Part shown: positions 1 through 8,667 of the stretch, in pieces
How the letters are laid out: each line of letters opens with the position of its first letter
Position numbering within the stretch: position 1 is the first letter of the stretch
Origin: Paenibacillus sp. GSMTC-2017
GTDB taxonomy: Bacteria > Bacillota > Bacilli > Paenibacillales > Paenibacillaceae
Reading direction: 5' to 3'
Length of the DNA: 62,439 nucleotides
Assembly: GCF_016019935.1 (NCBI RefSeq)
Contig: NZ_JAECMT010000001.1
Coordinates: 1,120,334-1,182,772 of the forward strand
Position numbers and translations under genes: made by a program
The notes under the pieces: model-generated
Database searches by the model: none
The model's input: only the letters and a program-made list of their open reading frames with translations
Told to the model about the DNA's origin: nothing

Positions 1-2158
1 TTCGTACTTCCACTATAATTTGATACATCTAACGTCTTCATTCGGTTCATTGTATCGTAATTAGCTGTTACTTCTACATTGGCTTGTGGTACCCTGTAAC
101 CTGTCTTCTTGTTAAGATCATAGCTGTTGGTCACAATTATATTGTCTGGGTACTGAACCTCTGTTAAGAATCCGGATACAGGCTGATACACATATCTTGT
201 CATGCCACGGTGATCGGTCATCGTCAATCGTTTGCCTTCCGTGTCGTACGTATATTGCACCTGATCAGTACCTGTCTTCGTCGAGATCAATTGGTTCATG
301 TTGTCGAAGATATTATCAGTTGCAACGCCACTCCGATCAACGGATTTGATTACATTACCATTCTTATCGTAATAAATCTTCTGAATTTGACCAGTACCAT
401 TGATGTTCTTTATGACCTGTCCAACTTCGTTATACTCTTTCTTAGTAGACTGCCCATTCCCATATATGGTAGTTACTAAGTTTCCTAGTCTATCATACTC
501 ATAACTTGTCATCTGTTTCTCTGCATCGATTACGGCACTTATTTGTCCCAGGGCATCATAACTGTAAGTCGTTCGATTACCATTACCGTCTGTTGATGCA
601 ACAACAGCATTTGACTCATTGTATTCCTTCTTTATAATCGGCACATAGTTTTGTTTGTTCTGCGACGATTCAACCATTACTACACGGCCAAGGGCATCTT
701 TCGTAATGCGTGAACGATTCTGTTCTGCATCTATTGCCGTTACTGTAAGCCTAGAGTCATCATATTCCACACTAGAAGAAGTTTGATCGGCATAAGTAGT
801 TTTCGTTGGACGTCCAAACGCATCATAACTAAATATCGTACGATTGTCGTAAGCATCATCTTGCCATATTAAATTACTCGTCCGTTCGTCGTAGCCATAC
901 TTCACTTCACCAAGGCCTTGCGTTTCTCGTATGATTTGACCAAGTGGATCAAACCATACTTGTTGTTCTTCACCGTGTGTATTTTTAATCACAATATGAT
1001 TTGTATTGTCGTTATAAATATAGCTTACCTGCGATTGGTTCGACATCTTAACCGAAGTCGTGCGACCAAGACTGTCATACGTATATGATGTTGTTTGGTC
1101 TAGTCCATCCGTGTATGAAAGCAATTCTCCTGTAAGCCTGTCATACGTTGCCTTCTCTACAATATTTGTCCTTACACCATCAACGTTTGTAACTTCCACT
1201 TCTTGTTGGGTCATAAAAGCATGTTGATATTCCGGACCGTACAAATAATTGTACACCGCTGACTTTCCATTCGTGTTGTGAATGATTACTTTCATAAAAT
1301 TACCAAAACTATCATACTCAAAGTTGGTATGGCGTAGCAATGGACCGCCTTCTGTATTTGCGTAAGTCTTGGAATCGACAACAGATCCTTGTTCGTTACG
1401 TAAAATCCGTGTGAACGATTGCTGAGTTGCATCTACTTTACTTGTCACCGTTAAAGGAGCGGCAAAGGTTGGGTCATAAGTTGTTATGGTGCTTCCACCC
1501 ATATTGTTCGTTTCGCTTGTTATATTCCCATATTGATCATACTGACGATTGACAATAACTGCTGAACTCTCTGCACCACCACTTCTCTTCTTCGAAACTA
1601 TTTTAATTGGATAGGGATGGCGGTAGTATTCGTCATACGTTTGCTGGGTGATTTGTTCAGTAGAACCACCCTTCTGCACGGTTTCTACGTTATAAAACTT
1701 ATCTTGGCTATCTCTCTTTACTTTGTTGTAAGTAAACGTTGTCGTTAAATCTCTTGTAGTTACATCTCCGTTAGAAACAATCGTTTGATAGCTGTATTCG
1801 CTTGGTGATGAATACGGATCTCCTGGATATTCAAACATACTTATGTTGCTTTCTACTTTTGGTCTACCTGTATACTCTGTCACATCTTTACGTTCAACCA
1901 CACGAAATTGTGTTTGCTTTGTCCCACTGCTTGGGTTTCGTAGTATAGAATCATACTTAAACGCAGTCTTCGCACCTGTTGGATGATGAATCTCTTTAAT
2001 TAGTGCAAAGTCGTTACGAGCGTAGGGTGCGCTTCTACCTGTAACCGTAAATTTTGACTCTGCAAAATCATGGATATAGTGCGTTTTTCTACCTGCTACA
2101 TCGGTAACAGACTGCAAGTATTTTAAAGTATGATTCGACGGATACGGATTCGTAGAAC
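1..2158 (-). pseudogene. YD-repeat (RHS-type) protein, 5'-truncated, runs off left edge
   Basis: The minus strand is one open frame from about 2197 to the left edge with no internal stop. It encodes classic YD repeats, for example DGNGNRTTYSYDALGQ (near 490-545) and TSYTYDSLGR (near 1060-1110). YD-repeat proteins form large secreted or wall-associated beta-cocoon shells and often carry toxic tips. No credible start codon or ribosome binding site exists at the right end: an in-frame TAA lies near 2197, and coding similarity to YD proteins begins only around 2158 (SSTNPYPSNHTLKYLQSVTD). Immediately to the right the coding strand flips to the fragment at 2152-2394. I infer that the N-terminal half was lost by rearrangement. 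The C-terminus lies outside the window, so the toxin or core domain cannot be seen. A partial but functional gene is unlikely without a start. Confidence 0.8.
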
Positions 2159-2394
2159 TCTTACATAAAGCGAAAGCACAACTAGTTATCGAATTTTATA
2201 ACTCATCAAATCAATTGTTAGACAAAAGAACGACCGAATCTATACTAACTGCAGGACAATATGTCACTTTGAAAAACAATGGGCTAACTCCTGCCGGCTC
2301 TTCATACGCAAAAATATCTTTGCAATACATTGCAACAGCTGGGGACGCAGCAGGGACGATGTATGTTGATGCTCTTAATTTTAAGTATGAATAA
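2152..2394 (+). pseudogene. Orphan C-terminal fragment (beta-sandwich-like tail), copy 1
   Basis: An 81-codon plus-strand frame with no start of its own ends at TAA 2392-2394. It begins VELLHKAKAQLVIEFYN and ends GTMYVDALNFKYE. The ending resembles the last strands of carbohydrate-binding jelly-roll modules (G-T-x-Y-x-D-A); that assignment is tentative. A second, shorter relative lies at 3638-3745, so the segment is a duplicated gene 3' end. It abuts, tail to head and on the opposite strand, the truncated YD-repeat frame, which marks a rearrangement junction near 2150. It is probably non-functional. Confidence 0.65.
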
Positions 2395-2832
2395 GTATTC
2401 CATGAACAATAAAACTACCTACCCTACCGATTTTAGTCAACACTAGCTTTTATTTTAATTTTTTGCTCCATCAATACAAAAGCTCGCACATTTAATAATT
2501 TTAACTGCTAAAAATTAGAAAGGAGGTACTACGTTCGATATCAAACGTAGTACCTCCTTTCACAGTTTGCAGTTATAAAAACTGATTTAATCTATAACGT
2601 TTATATATATGAAAATAGCCTTATCATTATACGTATTCGTTTTAACTTTTAAATGATAGACTTCATTCAATATTAATAAGAGTATAGTAATCCTTGATGA
2701 TTTTTCCCGCCCTAATGTGGTTGCTTGGGGCCTTAATAAGTTTAATTCGTTTCATATAACATAAGTTATTAGATTTTACCATTTGAATGGACATTTGGAA
2801 TAAAGCATTTTCTGTTGTTATTTAACCTTCTC
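2395..2832. other. Gene-free stretch with one strong palindrome
   Basis: About 440 bases without a credible gene. The only structure I see is the palindrome at 2518-2561, listed separately. The rest is A/T-rich sequence with no ribosome binding site linked to an open frame. Confidence 0.6.
2518..2561. repeat. Long palindrome containing an SD-like core, copy 1
   Basis: Perfect 18-bp inverted repeat: the left arm begins GAAAGGAGGTACTACGTT (2518-2535) and the right arm is its exact complement (2544-2561), with an 8-base loop. It lies 124 bases after the stop of the fragment at 2152-2394. The same type of palindrome follows the second fragment copy (3791-3832), so each probably travelled as the terminator of the duplicated gene 3' end. 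No long T-run follows, so terminator function is less certain than the inverted repeat itself. Confidence 0.7.
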
Positions 2833-3321
2833 TTATTTAATTACAGGGTAACCAAGATCGTCAATTTTGAATTCCACTTTCTGCCCCACTACAAAGCCCT
2901 CCCAAGCACTTTGATTAAGCTGCGTAAGTTCCTCTCCAATTTGATCGAAGTGAAAAACAACAAAATAATTACCATCACTCTCAAAAGTATCCTTTACATT
3001 TCCGGTTAATTTATCATATGTTAACTTTTTATTTACCGATTTAATATATGTTTGTTTACCATCTCCATAGCGAAACGTAACATAATCATTAATATCCATA
3101 CTTTCCCATAAATTTTTGTTATTCACTTTTAATACTTCATTCTTCTTGCCACCTGCATTATTGAATGTTTTAATAACATACTCACCAGCCTCATTTATAT
3201 ACTTCTCAGTCACAATAGAAGTGGACTCTACAAGTCGTTTATTGCTCATATTCCCTTGCCCCATACAACCGCTAATAAAAACTAAAAATATCAACATTAA
3301 AATTAGAACTTTATTTTTCAT
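2833..3321 (-). CDS. Small secreted lipoprotein of unknown function
   Basis: A 162-residue protein with an N-terminal hydrophobic segment (residues 4-17) and a lipobox ending in Cys19 (FISGC), predicting a lipid-anchored surface protein. The mature part is Lys- and Asn-rich with several short beta-like stretches, and I do not recognise the family. The start is supported by GAGGTG about 9 bases upstream of ATG at 3321. It sits alone between the two copies of the orphan C-terminal fragment, next to a decayed YD-repeat gene. Small lipoproteins in such places are sometimes immunity proteins for the neighbouring toxin, but nothing in this sequence proves that. Confidence 0.7.
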   Translation of the reverse strand: MKNKVLILMLIFLVFISGCMGQGNMSNKRLVESTSIVTEKYINEAGEYVIKTFNNAGGKKNEVLKVNNKNLWESMDINDYVTFRYGDGKQTYIKSVNKKLTYDKLTGNVKDTFESDGNYFVVFHFDQIGEELTQLNQSAWEGFVVGQKVEFKIDDLGYPVIK

Positions 3322-3637
3322 TAATTAATCACCTCGTTAATTTAAATAACACAGACTTTAAAAGAATTACTCCTATAATTACATAAATTAAGTTGACATT
3401 ATATTAGGTTTATTATTAGCAAGCTCCTCGCATTGTTGATTGACATGGTATTAAGAAAATAAGAATTTCATAATGTCGGATTAACTGGAAAGAAGACTTA
3501 GTTAGGCAGACTAATAGCACTTCCGTTTACAGTAGCTTGTTCCGTTATATGAGTTCCAATGAAACTATTTCTACTTTCAAACAATATTAGTTTCCTAAGA
3601 TTAATTGCTAAATGAATGATTCATATGAAAATTTATT
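3322..3637. other. Gene-free A/T-rich stretch
   Basis: About 315 bases upstream of the lipoprotein gene, presumably holding its promoter. I see no convincing paired -35/-10 elements, no strong hairpin and no open frame with a ribosome binding site. Confidence 0.5.
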
Positions 3638-3745
3638 ATGCAAGTAGAGCTATTAAATAAAGCGAAAGGACAGCAATACATTGCAACAGCGGACGACGCC
3701 GCAGGAACAATGTACGTTGATGCTCTTCATTTCAAGTATGAATAA
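3638..3745 (+). pseudogene. Orphan C-terminal fragment, copy 2, with internal deletion
   Basis: Thirty-five codons and a stop, from ATG 3638 to TAA 3743-3745. The frame reads VELLNKAKGQ followed directly by QYIATADDAAGTMYVDALHFKYE. Compared with copy 1 (2152-2394) it lacks an internal block of 47 codons, leaving the two conserved ends fused in frame. The ATG falls just before the homologous region and has no clear ribosome binding site. I read it as a relic of a duplicated gene end, not a functional peptide gene. Confidence 0.6.
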
Positions 3746-4071
3746 GTAATTTTAATAATAACAAATCTACTATACTATCGATTTATTTAGAAAGGAGGTA
3801 TTTTGTTCGGAATCGAACGAAATACCTCCTTTTAACTCGTCATGATCTAAACTAGCTAATAAAACTAAGCTTTCTATGATGACTTCATCATTAAGGTCGT
3901 TATCCGCACAATAATCAAATCTAATCTACCAGTCCACAGGCTAAGAAAGAATATTTTTTGACAAATGTGCTCTGATAGATAATCATCAAACCCCATATAC
4001 ATACGAGACAAATTCCTCCTAAGTAGACTTACCTGTAATCTACTAAAAAGAAAATACAGTTTGTAGAACTA
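3746..4071. other. Gene-free stretch with one palindrome
   Basis: About 325 bases. It contains the palindrome at 3791-3832 and otherwise no gene or strong signal that I can support. Confidence 0.5.
3791..3832. repeat. Long palindrome containing an SD-like core, copy 2
   Basis: Inverted repeat with 19-base arms (left 3791-3809 beginning AAAGGAGGTATTTTG, right 3814-3832) that pair throughout with one G-T wobble, around a 4-base loop. It shares the outer AAAGGAGGTA/TACCTCCTTT arms with copy 1 at 2518-2561, while the inner arms differ but stay complementary. It starts 46 bases after the second fragment copy. Confidence 0.7.
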
Positions 4072-4335
4072 CTATATCATTGAACTTACATACTCAGCGC
4101 ATTCTTGAACAAACGCATGTAACAAATCCGAATCCGTACAACGCCTCATTAATACCGGATTGTCCCAATCATAGTCTTTAATTGCAACAACCTTAAACAG
4201 AGTAGGATACCAGCCTACGTCGAGAGTATAATTGTTGCCGTCAATATATATGACTTGAAAAATATCTTCTTGATCCAAATCATCTGTACCATTATAAGTA
4301 ACAATCCCAGGTGAAAAGTCAATATCATCAAACAT
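4072..4335 (-). CDS. Small acidic protein of unknown function
   Basis: An 87-residue protein if translation starts at ATG 4335 (MFDDIDFSPG), which has AAGGAG 13 bases upstream. An in-frame TTG at 4368 would add 11 residues and overlap the stop of the upstream gene, but it has no ribosome binding site. The sequence is rich in Asp, Tyr and Trp, with no signal peptide or membrane segment, and I do not recognise the family. It follows the metallo-hydrolase gene with about 30 bases between, so it may be co-transcribed with it. Its size and acidity resemble cytosolic immunity proteins of YD-repeat loci; that is only a guess from location. Confidence 0.6.
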   Translation of the reverse strand: MFDDIDFSPGIVTYNGTDDLDQEDIFQVIYIDGNNYTLDVGWYPTLFKVVAIKDYDWDNPVLMRRCTDSDLLHAFVQECAEYVSSMI

Positions 4336-4364
4336 AGAAGTACAACAACTCCTTACACTCTTAA

Positions 4365-5348
4365 TCAACTTGCAAAAAATACAACCTCACCATCCCTAAC
4401 CTCTACCCTCACCAAACCCCGCTCTTCCAAATAGAACAAATGCGCTAACGTCTCAGACATTGCAAAACGCAAATTATGCGGATTATCCCGCAATCTGATT
4501 CCAAACAATGACTCACAAAGCTGGAATGCGCTCCGAGGCTGTTCGCTTAACTGCTCCACCATTCCTTTTAATCTTCTTTCATGATGCCCCTGCAACTCAG
4601 CAATTCTCCCTTGGAAATCAGTGAATGGGTCACGATGTCCAGGAAGTGCAAACTTCACTTCATATGTTTTCAACTCTTCCAAACTATTCAAAAATGCTGC
4701 AAGCGGATCTCTTTCTTCCCCTGGAACGACACTTACATTCGGCGTAATATGTGGCAATACTTGATCACCGCATATCATCCAGCCCCACTCTCTCTGATAG
4801 AAGCACAAAGCACCATAGGCATGACCGGGTGCATCAATCAATTCCCAAGACACTCCGCCCAGCACCAGGGTACTTCCCGCTTCTATATAACTAACAATCG
4901 GCTGAGGTGATACTTTTTCAATAAAGCTCAGTAAATTATCCTCTATCGCGTTCATCAATTCCGAAGGCATGCCATGCTCCAAATATAACTCTCGTAAAGC
5001 TGCTGGATAGTCACTTTTTGTTCCCCAAAGCCGAAGCGCATAGTGATGTGATCTCTGTGACATATAAACAGGACAACCACTCTTCTGTTGTATATATCCC
5101 GCTAGTCCGTAATGATCAGGATGCTGATGCGTAAGCACAATTCGGGTAATTTGTCCCCACTCTATTTTAAAATGCTCCAAAACATCGTCCCATAGTTGAA
5201 TCGCCTCATCGGTTCTCAGTCCCGGATCAATAACGGTAAACCCATTATCCTCAGGGATGATGTAACTATTTACCCATCTTAACGAAAAAGGAAGCGGGAT
5301 CTTCACCTGTATCCAACCGTTTTCGAGCACTGTCACTTCATTCATCAT
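4365..5348 (-). CDS. MBL-fold metallo-hydrolase
   Basis: A 327-residue cytosolic protein of the metallo-beta-lactamase superfamily. The metal-binding signature THQHPDHYG lies near residues 72-80, followed by DAPGHAYG and CGDQVLP, and a late PGHRDPF motif, in the usual order for the two-metal site. The C-terminal 60 residues look like the winged-helix-like extension found in YflN-type members. The substrate cannot be told from sequence. Its start overlaps the stop of the upstream methyltransferase gene by four bases (ATGA), so the two are translationally coupled. Confidence 0.88.
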   Translation of the reverse strand: MMNEVTVLENGWIQVKIPLPFSLRWVNSYIIPEDNGFTVIDPGLRTDEAIQLWDDVLEHFKIEWGQITRIVLTHQHPDHYGLAGYIQQKSGCPVYMSQRSHHYALRLWGTKSDYPAALRELYLEHGMPSELMNAIEDNLLSFIEKVSPQPIVSYIEAGSTLVLGGVSWELIDAPGHAYGALCFYQREWGWMICGDQVLPHITPNVSVVPGEERDPLAAFLNSLEELKTYEVKFALPGHRDPFTDFQGRIAELQGHHERRLKGMVEQLSEQPRSAFQLCESLFGIRLRDNPHNLRFAMSETLAHLFYLEERGLVRVEVRDGEVVFFAS

Positions 5349-6091
5349 TGCGCCGTCCCTACCATAATCAATCTAGGCGAATGTGCCTCATCATATGTAG
5401 CTCCATCATAATTGCCATACACCTGCTCCAATTTCAGACCAACCTCAGCAAGATGCTGATCGAACCAATCCAATGAAAACAGTCTTACCCGCTCCAAATA
5501 TTGTCTTGTCCGCTCTGGATAATCTGGCTCAGAAACAGTAATTTCTTTTTGCACCCATCCATCAACGATAGATCGAACTTCTACTATTGTAAGACCACTT
5601 TCCGCATCCTGCCGCTGGGATCTTGGTACAAGGTTCTTTTCTACATAAACGGGATTTAGGAAATCAATAAGGAATGATCCCCCATCCTTTAACACTTTAC
5701 GGATATTACGCAAAACTTGTACATTGTCATCTTCTACTGAAAAATAACCAAATGATGTGAACAAGTTCACCGTCGCATCAAAAGAATGCTGGGGAAACGG
5801 AAACTCCCGCATATCGCCTTGCACCCATTTTACAGTCCCGTCCGGATCATGTTTAATTGCCTCTTCCAATAAAATCTCCGACAAATCCAAACCAGTTACA
5901 CCGTACCCAGCTTCAGAAAGCGCGAGCGCATGTCTGCCCATCCCGCAACCAACATCCAAAATTGTAGCTCCCTGCGGTAGACCTAGCCACTCCGCCATTT
6001 TGCGAACTTCACGACTCGCATTTTCCCAATCTCTATGTTTATAAACGATCATATAATCGCTGCCAAAGCTTTGTTCATACCATGGTTTCAT
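5345..6091 (-). CDS. Class I SAM-dependent methyltransferase
   Basis: A 248-residue protein with the Rossmann-fold SAM-binding motif ILDVGCGMGRHALALSEAG near residues 42-60, an acidic motif II (VTGLDLS) and a GDMREFPF motif III. It belongs to the broad methyltransferase 11/25 type, and the acceptor is unknown. An AAGGA stretch 14 bases upstream of ATG 6091 is a weak match for spacing. It forms a two-gene unit with the overlapping MBL hydrolase downstream and is divergent from the germination operon. Confidence 0.87.
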   Translation of the reverse strand: MKPWYEQSFGSDYMIVYKHRDWENASREVRKMAEWLGLPQGATILDVGCGMGRHALALSEAGYGVTGLDLSEILLEEAIKHDPDGTVKWVQGDMREFPFPQHSFDATVNLFTSFGYFSVEDDNVQVLRNIRKVLKDGGSFLIDFLNPVYVEKNLVPRSQRQDAESGLTIVEVRSIVDGWVQKEITVSEPDYPERTRQYLERVRLFSLDWFDQHLAEVGLKLEQVYGNYDGATYDEAHSPRLIMVGTAQ

Positions 6092-6134
6092 ATCATTTCG
6101 CCATCCTTCTTAATCCTTTAATTTCAAGTTGCAC

Positions 6135-6163
6135 GAGTAAAGATACCTTATCTTAGCATATTA
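6135..6163 (+). promoter_or_regulatory. Candidate sigma-G (forespore) promoter for the germination operon
   Basis: The sequence CATATTA at 6157-6163 fits the sigma-G -10 consensus (CATnnTA). GAGTA at 6135-6139 matches four of five bases of the -35 consensus (G-A/C-A-T-A/G), about 17 bases upstream. GerA-family operons are known sigma-G targets in Bacillus. Site assignment here is by eye only. Confidence 0.42.
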
Positions 6164-6241
6164 CTTGGGTGTTGGTACAAACTAAGGAAGCATGTCCCAA
6201 CGGCTAGCCGACATATCCCCTTACTTAAGGAGGCACTACTT

Positions 6242-7573
6242 ATGAATGAGCGTATTCAATTGTTGTTTGCTGACGCAACTGACTTAAAAACATACACACT
6301 CAAAAACAGTGAAATGACGATAGAAATGGCCTACATAGCTCCTCTTTGTGATGAGAAAATGATCAGTGATTTTATTACTGTCCCATTTATAAAAGAAGAA
6401 GTTTCATTTCGGACCCACTTAAATACGAACCCCCAATACGTAACAGTAGAGGACCCTGCGAGATGGCAAGATCTTATTTTGCGCGGAAATGTTCTTATCG
6501 AAAATGATGGTGTCATTTATTCGCTTTATACAGGAGATGTGATATGCAATCAGAGCCCACAAACGCAAGTAGAAAGTGCCATTCAAGGCCCTCAACTTGC
6601 ACTTAGTGAGGATCTTAATAAATCGATTAATCTCATTCGCAGCATGTATCCTGCGGCTGAGCTTGCGATCGAGGAACATACAGTTGGATACGTCTCCAAA
6701 ACACCTCTGCTTGTCGTATTTGATCAAAGACTTGTTGATCCGTCCGTACTTGACAATGTGCGTTCAAAACTATCTGAAATTAGCGTTGATATGGTTCAAG
6801 CGGCAGGAGAGTTAGAAAAGCTGATCATCGGCAAGAAACGTCATCTGTTCCCTACTGTCCTCATTACTGAACGACCTGATCGGATAACGAGAGCAATCGC
6901 TAAAGGTAAGGTTGTCGTTCTCATTAAGGGCAGCATGTTTGCACTCATTATGCCTGCCGTATTCTTCGATTTCATGCATGCGGTTGAAGATAACTACGAA
7001 GCCTATTGGATGACCCGATTTTTGATCTTTATACGCTATTCCGCACTCATTCTGACAGTTACACTTCCAGCACTTTACATCGCCGTCGTTTCATATAATC
7101 CTGAATTATTTAGAATCCAGTTAGCCTTTTCAATTGGTGCAAGTCGTTCTGCTGTACCGTACCCATCTTTCATTGAGGTGTTTATTATGTTATTTATGAT
7201 TGAAACATTGATCGAAGCAAGTACTCGCCTTCCAAGATATATAGGATCAACTGCCACTACAGTTGGCGGTCTTATTCTAGGACAAGCTGCTCAACAAGCG
7301 GGTCTTGTCAGTACGATCATGATTATTGTGACATCTGTTGTTGCTATTTCCAACTTTGTTATCCCAATAAACTCACTTTCTTTTGCTGTTAGGTTTTTAA
7401 AGTATCCTCTTATAGCGGTTTCTATATTTTTCGGCATTACAGGGGTGGCTATTGGTCTGTTTATTTATCTTGCCTATCTTTGTAATCTACGCAGCTTTGG
7501 CAAACCTTACTTTCGCCTTCATGGTGAAATTAATCCTGCCGAAGGTGATATTGGGCAGGTGCGAGCGAAATGA
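6242..7573 (+). CDS. Spore germination protein, GerA/GerKA subunit family
   Basis: A 443-residue A subunit of a GerA-type germinant receptor, which acts in the spore inner membrane to sense small nutrients. The N-terminal half (about 1-240) is soluble. The C-terminal half carries several membrane segments, including the family-typical stretch ITLPALYIAVVSYNPELF-like near 280 and IGGLILGQAAQQAG-like near 345. AAGGAGG 9 bases upstream fixes ATG 6242. The stop overlaps the next start by four bases (ATGA), so the three receptor genes are coupled. It is slightly shorter than typical A subunits (about 480). The germinant cannot be predicted. Confidence 0.93.
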   Translation: MNERIQLLFADATDLKTYTLKNSEMTIEMAYIAPLCDEKMISDFITVPFIKEEVSFRTHLNTNPQYVTVEDPARWQDLILRGNVLIENDGVIYSLYTGDVICNQSPQTQVESAIQGPQLALSEDLNKSINLIRSMYPAAELAIEEHTVGYVSKTPLLVVFDQRLVDPSVLDNVRSKLSEISVDMVQAAGELEKLIIGKKRHLFPTVLITERPDRITRAIAKGKVVVLIKGSMFALIMPAVFFDFMHAVEDNYEAYWMTRFLIFIRYSALILTVTLPALYIAVVSYNPELFRIQLAFSIGASRSAVPYPSFIEVFIMLFMIETLIEASTRLPRYIGSTATTVGGLILGQAAQQAGLVSTIMIIVTSVVAISNFVIPINSLSFAVRFLKYPLIAVSIFFGITGVAIGLFIYLAYLCNLRSFGKPYFRLHGEINPAEGDIGQVRAK

Positions 7574-8667
7574 ACCGTTATTTTTTCTATCATTTTTTGA
7601 TGGTAAGTCTAATGAACTTACTTCTATTCGTTCCCCAAATTCTAATCCAAAATCGGACAACAGGAGCTGTAGCATCACTTCTCATCAGCCCGATACTTGG
7701 AGCGATTTTCATTTACATGTTCACAAATGCAATGGCGCGGTTCCCGGGTATTGGGTTGCCGGAAATTTTAAAGATGTTTTTACCAAATTGGGTCGTATCA
7801 CCAATGATGATGTTCTACGCCGTCATGTGGTGGTTTTCCACGACTTCAGTTGCGGTCGCTTATGCTGTATTAATTAACCGATTCTTCAACCCTGACTCCA
7901 ATATCATGTACATCTTGCTCGGGCTCATTTTGGCAGCAGCGTATGCAGCTTCTCGCTCCACATTAACCGTTATGTTGATTTTAGAAATTGGCATCATTGT
8001 AAATGCGCCGATCGTTTTGTTTATTCTTTTTAAAATGATTCGAGACCCCTTATTGAGCATGGATGCGATTCGCATTATTGCCAGTTACGTAACCGAAATG
8101 CCTACTCTTTCAACGCTTGCAGCTGCTTCCTTCATTTTTACTGGGTACATCAATTTATCGTTGTTTAATCGGTTGTTCCCTCCAAACTTTCGAATCAAAC
8201 ATCGATGGATCTATCCGTTTCTTGGTTTTTCAGTACTGCTTATGACATTTTTTATTCCGATCGGTTTCCATGGGACCGAAGGTGTAGATAACTACATTTA
8301 TTTATGGACGACTACAGCTGACTCGATTGCTATGCAATATGGATTTATTGAAAGAGTATTGTTTTTGTTCCTAATCGTTTTCTTAAATTTAACATTGCTA
8401 TATATGATGGTTGGATTTCATGTGGCTCTTGATCTTGTTAAGTGTGCTTGGCCTAAATATAAACCTGAAATAGACTCTCCACAGACACCGATCATGAATT
8501 ATGTATTACTTGCTATATTCACTTTAGGTACATTAGTTTATTGGTATCTATCGGACGAAAAACTTAACTTTATTATTACAAGCAATTGGATGATCGTACG
8601 TTTCATTACTGAAGCGGTCACTGTTGTTGGGATTTTCATTATTAGTCGAAGGAGACGACAATTGTAA
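7570..8667 (+). CDS. Spore germination protein, GerB/GerKB endospore permease family
   Basis: A 365-residue, strongly hydrophobic protein with about ten membrane segments, matching the B subunit of GerA-type receptors (an APC-superfamily transporter fold). It overlaps the A gene by four bases and the C gene by one (TAATG), the standard compact layout. Within the receptor the B subunit binds the germinant; the specificity is unknown. Confidence 0.92.
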   Translation: MNRYFFYHFLMVSLMNLLLFVPQILIQNRTTGAVASLLISPILGAIFIYMFTNAMARFPGIGLPEILKMFLPNWVVSPMMMFYAVMWWFSTTSVAVAYAVLINRFFNPDSNIMYILLGLILAAAYAASRSTLTVMLILEIGIIVNAPIVLFILFKMIRDPLLSMDAIRIIASYVTEMPTLSTLAAASFIFTGYINLSLFNRLFPPNFRIKHRWIYPFLGFSVLLMTFFIPIGFHGTEGVDNYIYLWTTTADSIAMQYGFIERVLFLFLIVFLNLTLLYMMVGFHVALDLVKCAWPKYKPEIDSPQTPIMNYVLLAIFTLGTLVYWYLSDEKLNFIITSNWMIVRFITEAVTVVGIFIISRRRRQL

